Shown in pieces: positions 50,055-60,879 of a stretch of DNA of 64,000 nucleotides. A model generated the notes under the pieces. That model worked only from the letters and a program-made list of their open reading frames with translations, was not told the DNA's origin and did not search any database. A program made the position numbers and the translations under genes. How positions within the stretch are numbered: position 1 is the stretch's first letter; each line of letters opens with the position of its first letter. The DNA is from Megascapheus bottae (Eukaryota; Chordata; Mammalia; Rodentia; Geomyidae): the NCBI GenBank assembly GCA_024803745.1, contig JANJXV010000043.1, positions 9,089,018 through 9,153,017 of the forward strand. Direction: 5' to 3'.

Positions 50055-51734
50055 GAAAAGAGAAAATGGAACCGTTTATTAGGCCGGTTCTGGGTCTCCA
50101 AAGTGGGGATAAGGAGGGGCATCTGGGAAGCTGTATGAGGGCAGCTGTGCCCCCAATTGGCTCCTCGCACCCCCAATGCCCCCCTCCCCAGCCTTTGCAT
50201 TCACAAGAGGTTACTCAGTATAGACACACACACAGAGACAGAACAATAGCCATAGGGGTTGGGGGGCATGAGCGGGGACAGCACACAATTGTACACAGAC
50301 ACACATAAATAGTTTGTACCGTAATGATCCTCTAATTTATCCATATCATTTTGCAAAGTCTTTTTTTTTTTTTATACCAGTCCTAGGGCTTGAACTCAGG
50401 TCCTGAACGCTGTCCCTGAGCTTTTGTACCCAAAGCTAGCGCTCTACCACTTGAGCCACAGCTCCACTTCGGGCTAATGTTTTGTTTGTTGGTTTTGCTG
50501 GTTTATTGGAGATACAAAGAGTCTTATAGACTGTCCTGCCCCAGGACTAGCTTTGAACCTGGATCCTCAGATCTTAGCATCCTGAATGGCTGGACTGACA
50601 GGCGTGAGCAAGGGGGCAGCTTGCAAAGTCTTTGTGGGGAACAAAAGATATCCCCAGGAAATGTCCCTGCATACCCCTCCCCATGACAGCCTACATGCAG
50701 GGTGTCTTGGTGGGTTCCAGACTTCCCCTGTTGAAGGGAACCTGAGCTGGTGAGGAAAGTATAAAAGTGGGAATTATCGAATGAGTTGCTGGGTTTTTTT
50801 TTGGGGGGGAGGGAAGGGTACCAGGAACAAGCAAACATCTCCCCCTGCTAAGAACTTTCTCAAGTATTACCTTGCTCCTCTAAGAGGCCCCAAGCCTTTC
50901 CCCAAGCAGGTTTTTCCAGTCTTTGGCAATTTCTTTGCACCCCAATAGTGCAATTACTTGGTCTAAGAATGGGGAATGGGGCTCAGTCACCCCCCATAGC
51001 CCCACAGGATTGGCATTTGGAAAGGAAGAGGAGAAGGAGGCTGAGGAGTGAGGAGATTGGGGGAAACAAGGAGCCCCTGGGCCCAGGAGGCAAGGAAGCA
51101 GCTCCCGGGCCCCTAGAGTGACCCCAGGTTGTACAGAGACATTTCCAGAAGGGATCTGGGGACAGGGTGGACCGGCAAGCAGGAAGATGTTAAAATCCTT
51201 TTCTTTTTAATCAATGGTGAACTATTCCTGCTCTGCCTTCTGTCCCCTTAGACTTTTTTTTTTTTTAAAGTTTTAAAGGCAGGTCCTGGGGCTTGAACTC
51301 GGGGTCTGGGCACTGTGTCTGAGTTTTTGTCCTAGCCCATAGGTTAGCGCTCTATGGGCTTTGAGCCACAGCGCCGGGTCCGGCCTCTTTGGTGGTTTAT
51401 TGGAGAGATGAGTCTCACAAACTTTTCTTTTTTTGTACCTAGGTTGGCTTTGAGCCACCAATGCTTCAGATCCTCAGCCATCCAGAGCAGCTGGGGTTAC
51501 AGCCCAGCTTCACCCCGGTCTTTTCTTAAGGGGGTCAAATGGTCTTTATATTGCCCATCAGACTAGCCAGTGGCTTCCACTAGGCACCCTGGGCTGTGAA
51601 CGAATGCCGTTCTTCATCACCCAGATCAGCGTGATATGGGGGGTTGCAGGGGGCACACTTCTTGCTGGACGGCCCTTCCTGCTTCCCCAGACAAGATTTT
51701 TGGTGGTTGCCCTGCTATGTGGCTGGAGCATGGT
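50055..51734 (-). other. S1PR2: S1PR2 3' UTR
   Basis: From the S1PR2 stop to just past the minus-strand AATAAA at 50080-50075, about 1.65 kb, similar to the long 3' UTR of human S1PR2. Two minus-oriented B1-like/Geo SINEs (50375-50605 and 51265-51515) lie inside it, in sense with the transcript. The boundary is inferred from the signal alone. Confidence 0.6.
50075..50080 (-). other. S1PR2: S1PR2 poly(A) signal
   Basis: AATAAA on the minus strand, the first canonical signal downstream of the S1PR2 stop outside SINE sequence. Confidence 0.6.
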
Positions 51735-52796
51735 TCACACCACTGTGTTACTCTCAAAGTAGGTGGGGGACGTGGGCATGTGCACGCCTCTCTCCAGAGA
51801 GCTGGAACTACGTAAGGGAAGGAGGTGATGAGTTGGGGCCCCACCCCGTCGTCCTGTCCCCCCTGTCCCTCCGTGATGCCAGCACTGGAAGGGGCGTAAC
51901 ACCTCCCGTCGAAGATCCCTGCTGCGCCATGTATAGATGACAGGGTTGAGCAAGGAGTTGAGGGTGGCAAAGGCGAAGAAGTAGTGGGCTTTGTAGAGAA
52001 CAGGACAGGCACGCACGGGGCAGGCATAATCCAGAAGGAGGATACTAAAAGCAGGCAACCAGCAGACGATGAACACGCCCAGCACAATGGTGACCGTCTT
52101 GAGCAAAGCCAGTGTCTGAGGGCCGGCCACGTCCGCATGGCTGGATCGGACCACGCAATAGATGCGAATGTACAAGGCCACGATGGCCAGTAAGATGACG
52201 GAGAAGATGGTGACCACACACAGCACGTAAGGCTTGGCGTAGAGGGGCAGGACCGTGGAACAGGTCTCCAGATGATCTAGACAATTCCAGCCAAGGATGG
52301 GCAGGCCCCCGAGGACGAGCGAGATGAGCCACGACGCCCCTATGAGCAACAGCATCCGGCAGCTCTTGTCACTGCCGTAAACCTTGACCTTGGCGATGGC
52401 AACGTGCCGTTCAATGGCGATCGCCAAGAGACTGAAGACGGAAGCAGACAGCGTGATGAACGCCGAGCCTTCCCGGGCGAACCATTGTAAGGGCGTAAGT
52501 GACAAGGTGACAGGGCCTGAGAGTAAGGTATTAGCCACAAATGCCACCCCAGCCAGGAGATCGGAGGCTGCCAGGTTGCCCAGGAACAAATACATGGCCG
52601 AATGGAACTTGCTATTTCTGGCCACGGCGATGAGGACCAGCAGATTTTCCACCACGATGGCGCAGCAGAGGAGAATGATGAAGGCTGAGGCCACCTGGCG
52701 GGACGGCGTCTCCTGCGTGTCCAGGGTCTCTTTGGTGTAATTGTAATGGTCTACCACTTTGTCAGGATTGAGGTATTCCGAGTAGTAACTGCCCAT
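51735..52796 (-). CDS. S1PR2: Sphingosine-1-phosphate receptor 2
   Basis: A single uninterrupted exon of 353 codons, the same length as human. It begins MGSYYSEYLNPDKVVDHYNY with an N-glycosylation NYT, has seven hydrophobic segments, and keeps the lipid headgroup pair R-E in WFAREGSAF, the receptor-family ERH in place of DRY (IAIERHVAIAKVK), and NPVIY in TM7. The tail has clustered serines (RSSSSLER) and ends NTVV, a PDZ-ligand form. S1P2 couples to G12/13, Gq and Gi, activates Rho and inhibits Rac-driven migration; it is needed for hearing and vascular integrity. The start has A at -3 and G at +4. A six-codon upstream ORF ends 4 bp before it. The coding exon begins at 52834 (acceptor ttcttgcag). 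Confidence 0.98.
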   Translation of the reverse strand: MGSYYSEYLNPDKVVDHYNYTKETLDTQETPSRQVASAFIILLCCAIVVENLLVLIAVARNSKFHSAMYLFLGNLAASDLLAGVAFVANTLLSGPVTLSLTPLQWFAREGSAFITLSASVFSLLAIAIERHVAIAKVKVYGSDKSCRMLLLIGASWLISLVLGGLPILGWNCLDHLETCSTVLPLYAKPYVLCVVTIFSVILLAIVALYIRIYCVVRSSHADVAGPQTLALLKTVTIVLGVFIVCWLPAFSILLLDYACPVRACPVLYKAHYFFAFATLNSLLNPVIYTWRSRDLRREVLRPFQCWHHGGTGGTGRRGGAPTHHLLPLRSSSSLERGVHMPTSPTYFESNTVV

Positions 52797-52800
52797 GATC

Positions 52801-52821
52801 TCAATGGCCGGCTGGGGCCAT
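52801..52821 (-). promoter_or_regulatory. Upstream ORF in the S1PR2 5' UTR
   Basis: ATG GCC CCA GCC GGC CAT TGA in the coding exon's leader; it stops 4 bp before the main ATG. Its start has C at -3 and G at +4, so leaky scanning is likely. It lies in the same exon as the main start, so every spliced transcript should carry it. Confidence 0.7.
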
Positions 52822-52889
52822 GAGGCTGTTACAACTGCAAGAACAGACAGACAGACGATGGGTTAGAACCATGGCTACTGGGTTGGGAC

Positions 52890-54990
52890 TTTTTTTTTTT
52901 TTTTTTTGGCCAGTCCTGGGGCTTGAACTCAGGGCCTGAGCACTGTCCTTGGGCTTTCTCAAGGCCAGAGCTCTACCGCTTGAGCCACAGCACCACCACT
53001 TCCGGCTCTCTTCTATGGATATGATACTGAGGGACCGAACTCAGGGCTTCAAGCATGCTAGGCAAGCACTCTACTAGGCCACATTCCCAGCCCAGATCCT
53101 TTGTTCTTGCTAAGCTGGTACTCTACCACTTGTGCCATGCCCCTAACCTTGCTTTTTAGCTGGTTATTTAGAACATAGTAGGGGTCTAAAGGACTTTTCT
53201 GCTCCAGCAAGCCTCCAACTGTAATCCTCTAGATCTCAGCCTCCTACGTTACTAGGATTAGACACGAGACACCTGGGCCTGGCCTCTTTTTCTCGAACAC
53301 AAAGAGCCTAGGGCTCCCTGCCACCGGCTGACCTAGGCCACGGAGATGCCCGTCACTGATGGCAGCCGACTCTGCTCATTACCACCCACTGCCTTGATTT
53401 CAGGTTGTGTCTAATCCTTAAGGCCATGGGTGCTTCCCAGATAAGGACTTGGGGAGACACCAAGGCGGGCCTGAGGTTCAGGCATTTCCGAGTCTCGCCG
53501 TCTCCAAGCACACAGGCCTTGGAGCCAGTGCAAAGTAACTTCTGTCCCTCTCCAAATCTAATTAGCAAAGCGATTCCAGTAGAGTCTGCTTCTTTGTCTC
53601 CATAGATGATGGGGCAAATCTTGCTGCTTTTCCCCACAGTCCTGAACTCAGGGTTTCCAGTTTGCTAGACAGATAATCCGTCACTTGAGAAGCACCTCCA
53701 GCCCTTTTGTTATTTTGGGATAAGAATATATGGATTTTGTTTTTTTGTTTTTGCCAGTCCTCGGCCTTGAACTCAAGGACTGGGCACTGTCCTTGGGCTT
53801 TCTCAAGGCTGGCGCTCTACCTGAGCCACAGTGCTACATCCAGTGTTCTGGTGGTTAACTGGAGATAAGTGTATCATGGACTTTCCTGACCAGCCTGGCT
53901 TCGAACTATGACCCTCAGATCTCAGTCTCCTGAGTAGCTAGGATTACAGGGGTGAGCTACCAACACCAAGCTTCAGTTGTATTTAATTTCATACGTAGTA
54001 GGGTGACTAGGCCTAGATATTGGTTGAAATGGGATCTCCCTAACTTTTGTTTTGTTTTCCCCAGGTTAATCAAACCTTAATCTTTCTCGTTTCTGCTTCC
54101 AGAATAGCTAGGATTACAGGCACGAGTTACTCTGCCCAGCCTTGGCAAATATTTCTAGGTTTATTTTTGAATGCATGCAGCCAGGTTGGTAGCATTTGTG
54201 AGAGGCTGCTCTGCTAAGGTAGAAGAGTTCAAGACCAGCCTGGGTAGCCCAGTAAAACCCATTTCCAAAATAAAATATAGGAGGTCAAAGGTGTGGTTGA
54301 AGTGGTAGATTGTTAGCCAGTGAGTGAAAACATCACATCAAGAGTTTAAATCCCTGTCCTGGACCCCAAAAAAAAAAAGAACGAAAGTAACATAAACTAC
54401 ACAAAATACAGAATGTTCACTGTACACATAGGAAGCACTCAATAACTATTAGCTAATAGTACTGGTCTCCTAGAGCCCTGTGTTGGCTGCTCTTCTCCCA
54501 ATGTCCTTTTTATTTCTCTCTTAATGCTAGCACTGGGACCTGAATGCAGAGCCTGCGCACTTGTTCACTCAAGGTAGGGGCTCTACTATTTGAGCCACAG
54601 CTCCACTTTCTGGTTTTTTGGTGATTAACTGACAAGAGTTTCATGGGTCAGGGTCAGTGGCTCCCTCCTGTAATCCTAGCTACTGAGGAGCCTGAGATGT
54701 GAGGATCCCTGTTCAAAGCCAGCCCAGGCAGGAAAGTCCATGAGATTCTTAGCTTCAATCAGCCACCAGAAAACTGGAAGTGGAGCTGTGATTCTAAGTG
54801 GTAAAGTGCTAGGCTCCAGCAAAAAAAAAAAAGCTTAGGGACAGCACCCAGGCCCTGAATTCAAATTCCATACGGACCAAAAACAAAAAGAGAGATCTCA
54901 CAGACTGGACTTCCCTGCCCAGGCTGGCCTCTAACCATGATCCTCAGGTCTCAGCCTCCTGAGTAGCTGATGGGCTCAGTGGCTTGAGCC
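52890..54990. repeat. SINE cluster in the S1PR2 intron
   Basis: Minus IDL-Geo 52890-53093, minus fragment 53100-53285, minus B1-like/Geo 53745-53978, older B1-like pieces 54000-54370, minus right half 54515-54640, plus composite 54645-54885 and a B1-like remainder 54890-54985. Unique DNA at 53290-53700. Confidence 0.75.
54400..54470 (+). repeat. MIR 3' end fragment
   Basis: acacataggaagcactcaataactatt matches the MIR tail motif (cacatagtaggcactcaataaa). Confidence 0.45.
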
Positions 54991-55619
54991 AGTAATGTTT
55001 TCACACCATGCTGACTGAGCCAACCCCAGAGTTAATTGTCTACAGGTGGCTCCCATCAGCACCAGCTCTGCCCTGGGCCAGATCTTTGTGGGGGGAGCAG
55101 TCTGAGTAGGGTTACTGGCACCCCCTCCCTAGGCAAGGATGAAATCCAGATGTGTGCAGGGCCCCTTGCAACAAACAGGGTGGAGGCTGATCATATCCGG
55201 TGTGGGGGCAGGCTGGCTGGGGGGGGGGGTGTCATCTGAGACCCCTCTGGGAGGTCCTGGCTGGGGAAGATGGAGCAGCTGCTCAAGTCATGTGAGCAAT
55301 TGAGGGGGCGGCATGGGACTCAGCAAGGGGGGGGGGGACCCTGAGTCACCCACTCCCGCTTTTTCAAGGAAAACTGAGCCTTTGCAGGATGGAGGGATGG
55401 CAGCAAGAAGGAAAAACTCACAACATGGCCAGTTTGGGGGTAGAGAGGAGGGAGAAGGAAACCCCAGCCTTTAGCTAAATGGAGGAAAACAAGCTGTGCT
55501 GAGGTGTGGGGAATTACGTACAGCCCAAACCCCTCCCCTGTCCCTGGAAACAAGCCCAGGGCCACTTGCAAGACAATTCCAAAAAAAGAAAGGCTGGTTA
55601 GGCCGGTTTCTAGTGAGCC

Positions 55620-56100
55620 CTAGAAATAGTGGGGGGCTTCCGGGGTCGCCCAGCCATCGTCTCACTTCCCGGATGCATTGACCCCCTTCAGTGGCAGCTG
55701 CTCCCCCCCCACCCCAGGCCAAGGGACATCCGTCCTAGTTTTGGAAAACAGAGAAGAGCTTGTGCGTGTCTTGAGGACAGCTGCCCCGCCCAGATCTCCA
55801 CACAGAGGTCCCCTTGTTCCCCTCGCCCGACCGGGCCCCGAGCACCCCATGCCCTCTGCCCGCTAACTACAACCCATCTCAGCCTGGCTTGGCCCAGGAC
55901 ACCCGGCCCTACCCGGCCAGCCGTCGGGCCACACCCCCTCCAAACAGCCAGAGTCCTGATTGGCTCATTTGTCAATCCCAGACACTGAACCCTTTTCTTA
56001 TTGGTCAGTGCGGTCCATCCCGGGCTTCTGATTGGTCCATTCTAGGGTTAGTCGGGCCGTGGAGGAATTCCATAGCTCCTAGGCCTAAGAAGTTAAAAAC
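55620..56100. promoter_or_regulatory. Candidate regulatory element with three ATTGG (inverted CCAAT) boxes
   Basis: GC-rich, SINE-free stretch. ATTGG at 55959-55963, 56000-56004 and 56031-56035, all in one orientation on the plus strand, so CCAAT in the minus (S1PR2) direction. Spacings of 41 and 31 bp are close to whole helical turns, as in NF-Y promoters. No exon is visible. Confidence 0.45.
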
Positions 56101-56609
56101 CGTCTGGTTTTTTTGTTTTTTTGTTTTTTGTTTTTTTCTTTGCTGGACAATTTTAACCATGGCCTGACCGCTGGGTCAGCCCCATCAGATGCCTCCCCAA
56201 GCTGCTGATGGCCTGCTGGACACCCCCTCCTCCTCCGCCCCAGAGTTGATAACTGAATTAATCAATGGCTCTCCATCGCATGCCTGGGGAACACGGTCTC
56301 TCCTGGGCAAGAAAGCTACTCCCTCCTGCAGCTCCGGAGCACAGGGGCTGCAGAGAAAGATTTACGGCTATTTCCTGTGCCCTGTGCACCCCAGAGACTG
56401 GGCCAGAAAAGTCCATCTTCCTTGGGGAAGATCGTGGGTGCTGAGCTTCCTATTTTCTACAGACCCAGGAAGTTAAGATGTCTGGAAAGAGAAAGGCAGA
56501 TGTTGTTAGAGGAGAAACTGAGGCCCCCACTGTTTCTTCATCACATCTTACCCAACTAGACCTTCGCCTATGAAAACAAGAGCTTAGACAGGTTAAAGTT
56601 TTCCAGGCA

Positions 56610-57190
56610 GGATGCTAGTGGCTCATCCTAGCTATTCAGGAGGCTGAGATCTGAGGATCATGATTGAAAGCCGGCCGGGACAGAAAAGTTCATGAGACTC
56701 TTATCTCCAATAAAAAACTGGAAGCAGTGTTGTGGCTCAAGTGGTAGCCTGGAGTACAAAGAGGCTCAGGGACAGTGTCCAAGTTCTGAGTTAAGCCCCA
56801 GGACCAGCAAAAAAAAAAAAAGAAACGGTTTTCCAGAAAGAGGAAGCTGGGGCCTAAAAGCTGGAGTTGGGAGAAGACTGGCTAAAAATGCACAGATTGT
56901 GTGGGTTCACCTCCAGCAGAGAGCTTCTCTGACTCCTCATTCTCAGTACCCCCCTCCCCAAGTTTTTATTGTCCTAGGGTTGAAGTGACAGTATTCAGAG
57001 GGAAGGGAAGAGAGATACACAGACAGGCCTGCTTGGTTGAAGATTAGGAGAGGGGAAAGCTGGAGGAAGGCCCAGTGGTTTCCAAACTCCTTCCCATCAG
57101 CTTCAGTCCCCTGTGGGATTGAAGTTCTTGCCAAATACATCCTATATCCTTCACCTTCATTTCTTCACTTTCTTTTGGTTTCCTTTTTTT

Positions 57191-57226
<36 letters not shown>

Positions 57227-57545
57227 TTTGTCCGTTTTCCTCAAGCAGTCAGAGGGAGCTTTTTAATTTACAACTCCCATGTCCTGTCCAGCAAAACCAT
57301 CCTTCTAAGCTGGGCATGGGTGGTTCTCACCTGCCATCCTAGCTACTCAGGAAATTGAGATCTGAGGATCGTGGTTTGAAGCCAGCCTGGGCAAGAAAGT
57401 CCATGAGACTCTTATCTCTAATAAACCATCAAGAAATAGAACGTGGCTCTGTGGCTCAGAGTGGTAGAGTATTAGCCTTAAGCAAAAATGAGCTCAGGGA
57501 CAAAGCCCAACCTCTGGGTTCAAGACCCACAAATGACCCCTCCCC
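56610..57545 (+). repeat. Two B1-like/Geo SINEs in the S1PR2 intron
   Basis: 56610-56822 (right half ending ccaggaccagcaaaa) and 57308-57548 (ctgggcatgggtggttctcacc to cccacaaatgacc). Confidence 0.85.
57191..57224. repeat. (CA)n microsatellite
   Basis: About 16 CA units preceded by a T-run. Confidence 0.95.
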
Positions 57546-57831
57546 CCAAAAAAATCCTTCTATGGCTTCCTACTTTCAAGGATTCTTAAGCTCCTGCTGG
57601 CCCATGTGAGCTCTACCCACTCCTTCCTCCACCCACCCCAGGAATAAGCCATTATAATCATGCTAGTTTCCTAAAGATTTCTGAAATCCCAGCCTCAAGG
57701 CCTTTTACTTCTGTCAACCCATCGGGTCCTTGGTCCCCTGAATATCTTTAAAGGACTCTCTCTCACTTCTTAGGTTTCCATTTACTTGTTAACTTTTCCC
57801 CCTGACCTTTAGTCTCAAAAAATAGCAGCAG

Positions 57832-58035
57832 GGGCCGGGAGCATAGCCTAGTGGGAGAGTGTTCACCTAGCATGCACAAAGCCTTGGATTCCATTCTTCA
57901 GTACCACATACTCAGAAAAAGCCAGAAATGGAGCTGTGGCTCAAATAGTAGAATGCCAGCCTTGAGCAAAAAGTGTCCAAGGACAGTGCCCAGGCCCTGA
58001 GTTCAAGCCCCATGACTGGCAACAACAACAACAAC
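57832..58035 (+). repeat. Young IDL-Geo SINE with 14-bp target-site duplication
   Basis: aaaaatagcagcag at 57818-57831 and again at 58036-58049 brackets a complete IDL-Geo with a (caa)n tail. Confidence 0.92.
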
Positions 58036-58109
58036 AAAAATAGCAGCAGCCTTAGATTCTAAGGAGAATCTGAGCAGACCTTAGATTCACAGTTGTTGGG
58101 TTTTTGTTT

Positions 58110-58355
58110 TTTTGCCAGACCTGAGGCCTGAACTCAGAGGCTGGGTGCTGTCTCTAAACCTCTCTGTGCTCAAGGTTGGTATTCTACCCCTTGAGCCACA
58201 GCACCACTTCTGGCCTTTTCTGTGTAGTTTATTGGGGATAGGAGTCCCACGGGTTTTTCTGCCTAGGCTGGCTTCAAATCTTGCTCCTCAGATCTCAGCT
58301 TCCAGACTCACTTGGCTGGCTCACAGGTCAGAGCCACCAGCACCTGGTCAGACGT
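58110..58355 (-). repeat. SINE, B1-like/Geo composite
   Basis: Starts tttgccagacctgaggcctgaactc and ends gagccaccagcacctggtc. Confidence 0.85.
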
Positions 58356-59780
58356 GTGGATTTAGAATCAAATCACGTCCAGAAGACTCCTCCCTTTAGG
58401 GGGAATTCCTTTTTTTTTGTTTGTTTGCTTCCTTTTGTTCTTTCCCTAGCTTCACCACAGAGAAGTTATAACTTTGCTGCCCCTCCAAGGATGCCTGGGG
58501 ACAAAAAGAAGAAACTCCGGAAACAGTGGGGCTGGGGAGGTGACAGATGAATGATTGAGTGAAAGAATGAATGAGGAAGGGAAGGGGAGAATGGAGCAGG
58601 AGGGCAGAGGCCCCGAAGCCCAGGCCCACGCGCAACCAGAGGCGCAGCCGTGGTCCCCGGCCGCTGGTCCCCCCTCCCCACCCCACATCCCACCCCGCCG
58701 AAGCCCAGCGCGTCTCCAAGGAGACGGCGGCGGCCCCGCCCCGCGCCCGTGCGCTCGCGGCCTCCTTATCTGGACGAGGAATGCGCGGTATCCACACTCC
58801 AAGGCCCGCGCGTCCAAGGGGCGGCGTCTCCTCCCCCCATCACCAGACGAGGGGTGCGGGACACCCCCTCCCCGCCCCACTCCTCCCCGCGGGGGGTGGG
58901 CCACCGGATCCCTGTAAGGACCCCACTTCTCGATTCCCGGGGAGATGGAGACGCGGGAGGGCCCGGGGGCAGGGGGTGCCCCAACTGTCCCCATCGCTCC
59001 CTCCCCGACGCTGCGCCCCTCCGGGGCCCACGTGGGCTCAGCGAGTGTTCCCTGGGGGCGTCTGACAGGACCAGTGTCGGGAATGGGGGGGGAGGGAGTG
59101 GAAATCCCCCGGGTGAGTCAACCCGCGCGCGCCGCGTGGGGTCCGGGGTTACGGGGAAGCCGCGCCGCGCGCGTCCCCACCCCCGCCCCCGTCCCCCGGC
59201 CCGGGGCCACCCGGTCCATTCTCCCTCTCCTTCCAGGACCGTGCCACGCCCCCTCCCCTCCGCGGAGGACCAGGAGGCGACAGACAGCTCGGGGAAACCG
59301 AGGCACAGCGCGAGCAGCGACTGCCCTCCCTCCCCACCCTCCCCCGGAGGGAGGGCGCCGCCCCTTCACTTGGAATCTGGGTTGCACTTAACGCCTTTCA
59401 CCCCGTCTCAGAAAGACACAGGCAGAAAGCGGGGTGGGGGGAGGCCTGGCTGTACAACCCCCCCCCACACTCCCCCACCAGGTCCCCCCACCCCGGGCCC
59501 AGGGAAGCGCCGTCCCGGCCTCGCGGACTCTCCAGCCCGAAGCGCTCGGATTCCGCCTTGCCTTCGGCGGCGCCAACTTCCTGGCCCGCGGGAAGGCGAG
59601 GGGCGCAGTCGGGGGGTTCGCGGTCGAGTCCTCGCCGGGGGTGGGGCGGCCGCGGTCCGGCGGCGCGCGCGCCCCCGCGGGGCGCCCCCAGCGCTCCGAG
59701 CGCGCGGCCTCCCGGGGCCCCCCACTTTCTGTCCCCCATCCACCCACCGCCACCGCCGCCGCCGGTCCTCGCGCGCTCAC

Positions 59781-60050
59781 CTGGCGGAGCCGGCCCGGGT
59801 CCCTGCCCTGGCCGGAGCGGCCTCGGCGTCTGCGTCCCCCGGGCGGCCGCGGCTGGGGCTGCTGGCCCGGCTCCGCTGCGTCCCCTCCCGGGCTCGGGGA
59901 CCCGGGACCAGGAAAGGGGGCGGGGAGAGCCGCGCCTGCCCCCCTCCTCTCTTGCCCCGCCCTCCTCTCCTCCCCTTTCCGGCGGCGGCTGCAATGAATT
60001 CCAGATGTGGTCGGCGGCGGGCGGGGAGGGAGGAGAGGGAGGAGGGAGGA
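59781..60050 (-). other. S1PR2: Candidate S1PR2 noncoding exon 1
   Basis: The minus-strand donor ccgccag|gtgagc at 59781/59780 fits the consensus closely and sits within the island. The 5' limit is unknown; about 60000-60100 is a guess. Confidence 0.45.
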
Positions 60051-60118
60051 GGAGGGTGGGGAATCTCCGGGGGAGGGCGCCCTTTGTCCGCCCGCCCCGT
60101 GAGAACCGACCCGGGGCG

Positions 60119-60145
60119 TGACGTCACGCGGGGGCCGTGACGTCA
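60119..60145. promoter_or_regulatory. Tandem perfect cAMP-response elements
   Basis: TGACGTCA at 60119-60126 and 60138-60145, 19 bp apart start to start, each with a central CpG. They sit immediately upstream of the candidate S1PR2 first exon. Confidence 0.75.
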
Positions 60146-60527
60146 TCGCCAGCCCCCCCCCCAGGGCAGCGCTGTCTCCACGCCTCGGTGAGGTCCGCTC
60201 AGCCCATCCTCGGGAAATGGAGAACCCAGGGGCCGCCGGCAAACCCCGGGGTGTCCGCACCCTGGGGACCGTCCGTGCCCGCTGTGGCCACCCGGGCACC
60301 GAGCTACGAGGCGTGCTGCGCGCAGGCGTGTCCTGCCCTCCAAGGCCCACTCCCCCGTTGCATTCAGCTGCCTTATTTTTTTTTCTTAAAAAACAAAACT
60401 GGAGGAAAAATTCCTCTTCATCTTAGGCCACAGTCCAATCCCCTGGGCCAGGAGCTGTCCCCAAGTTGTTCAGGGGTGCATGGGGAGGAGAGGAGCAAAG
60501 CATGGTCCCCTTTCCTCTGCCTCATTA

Positions 60528-60528
<1 letters not shown>

Positions 60529-60560
<32 letters not shown>
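60529..60560. repeat. (CA)n microsatellite
   Basis: About 16 CA units at the edge of the CpG island, followed at 60640-60676 by a short gaga/gaca-rich stretch. Confidence 0.95.
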
Positions 60561-60561
<1 letters not shown>

Positions 60562-60879
60562 CCTTTCCTCACAGCTAGCATTTCCTGGGCGTTAGTGCCT
60601 GGCTGGATGCAGAAAAAGGACGATGGGCTTCGTGTGTGTGTACAGAGAGAGAAGAGAGAGAGACAGACAGACAGATCAGTGGCCCAGAGCTGGCTTGGCA
60701 TGCAGAAGGGCCCTCCTCCTGAAGCCACGCCCCCTCGCATGAGCCACGCCCCCAGCCCACTTTTGTACTTCCCTTCTCCTAATATGTTGGTACCTGTCCC
60801 TGTCCAACAATAAATTAATTAAGGCTGCCCCTAAACCAGAGAGAGCAACTAATAATAAATACACAAAAGAGAGAGGGCC

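Larger units (their letters stand above)
52835..59780 (-). other. S1PR2: S1PR2 5' UTR intron (inferred)
   Basis: From the donor at 59780 to the acceptor at 52835, about 6.9 kb. It holds SINEs, a MIR tail, a (CA)n run, unique DNA at 55000-56600 and a CCAAT-box cluster near 56.0 kb. The pairing of these sites is inference from consensus and from the known noncoding first exon of human S1PR2. Confidence 0.5.
58575..60350 (-). promoter_or_regulatory. S1PR2: S1PR2 CpG island and promoter
   Basis: About 1.8 kb of very CpG-rich sequence with many GC boxes, the largest island in the window, 6-7 kb upstream of the S1PR2 coding exon. It contains a consensus donor on the minus strand at 59780 and two CREs at 60.12 kb. 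No TATA box was seen. Open frames on both strands here arise from stop-poor GC-rich sequence and are not genes. Confidence 0.65.

Noticed and set aside
58650..60140. Plus-strand open frame of 496 codons
   Set aside because: It lies wholly in the S1PR2 CpG island, is Pro/Arg/Gly-rich in all frames and has no domain. GC-rich sequence has few stop codons.
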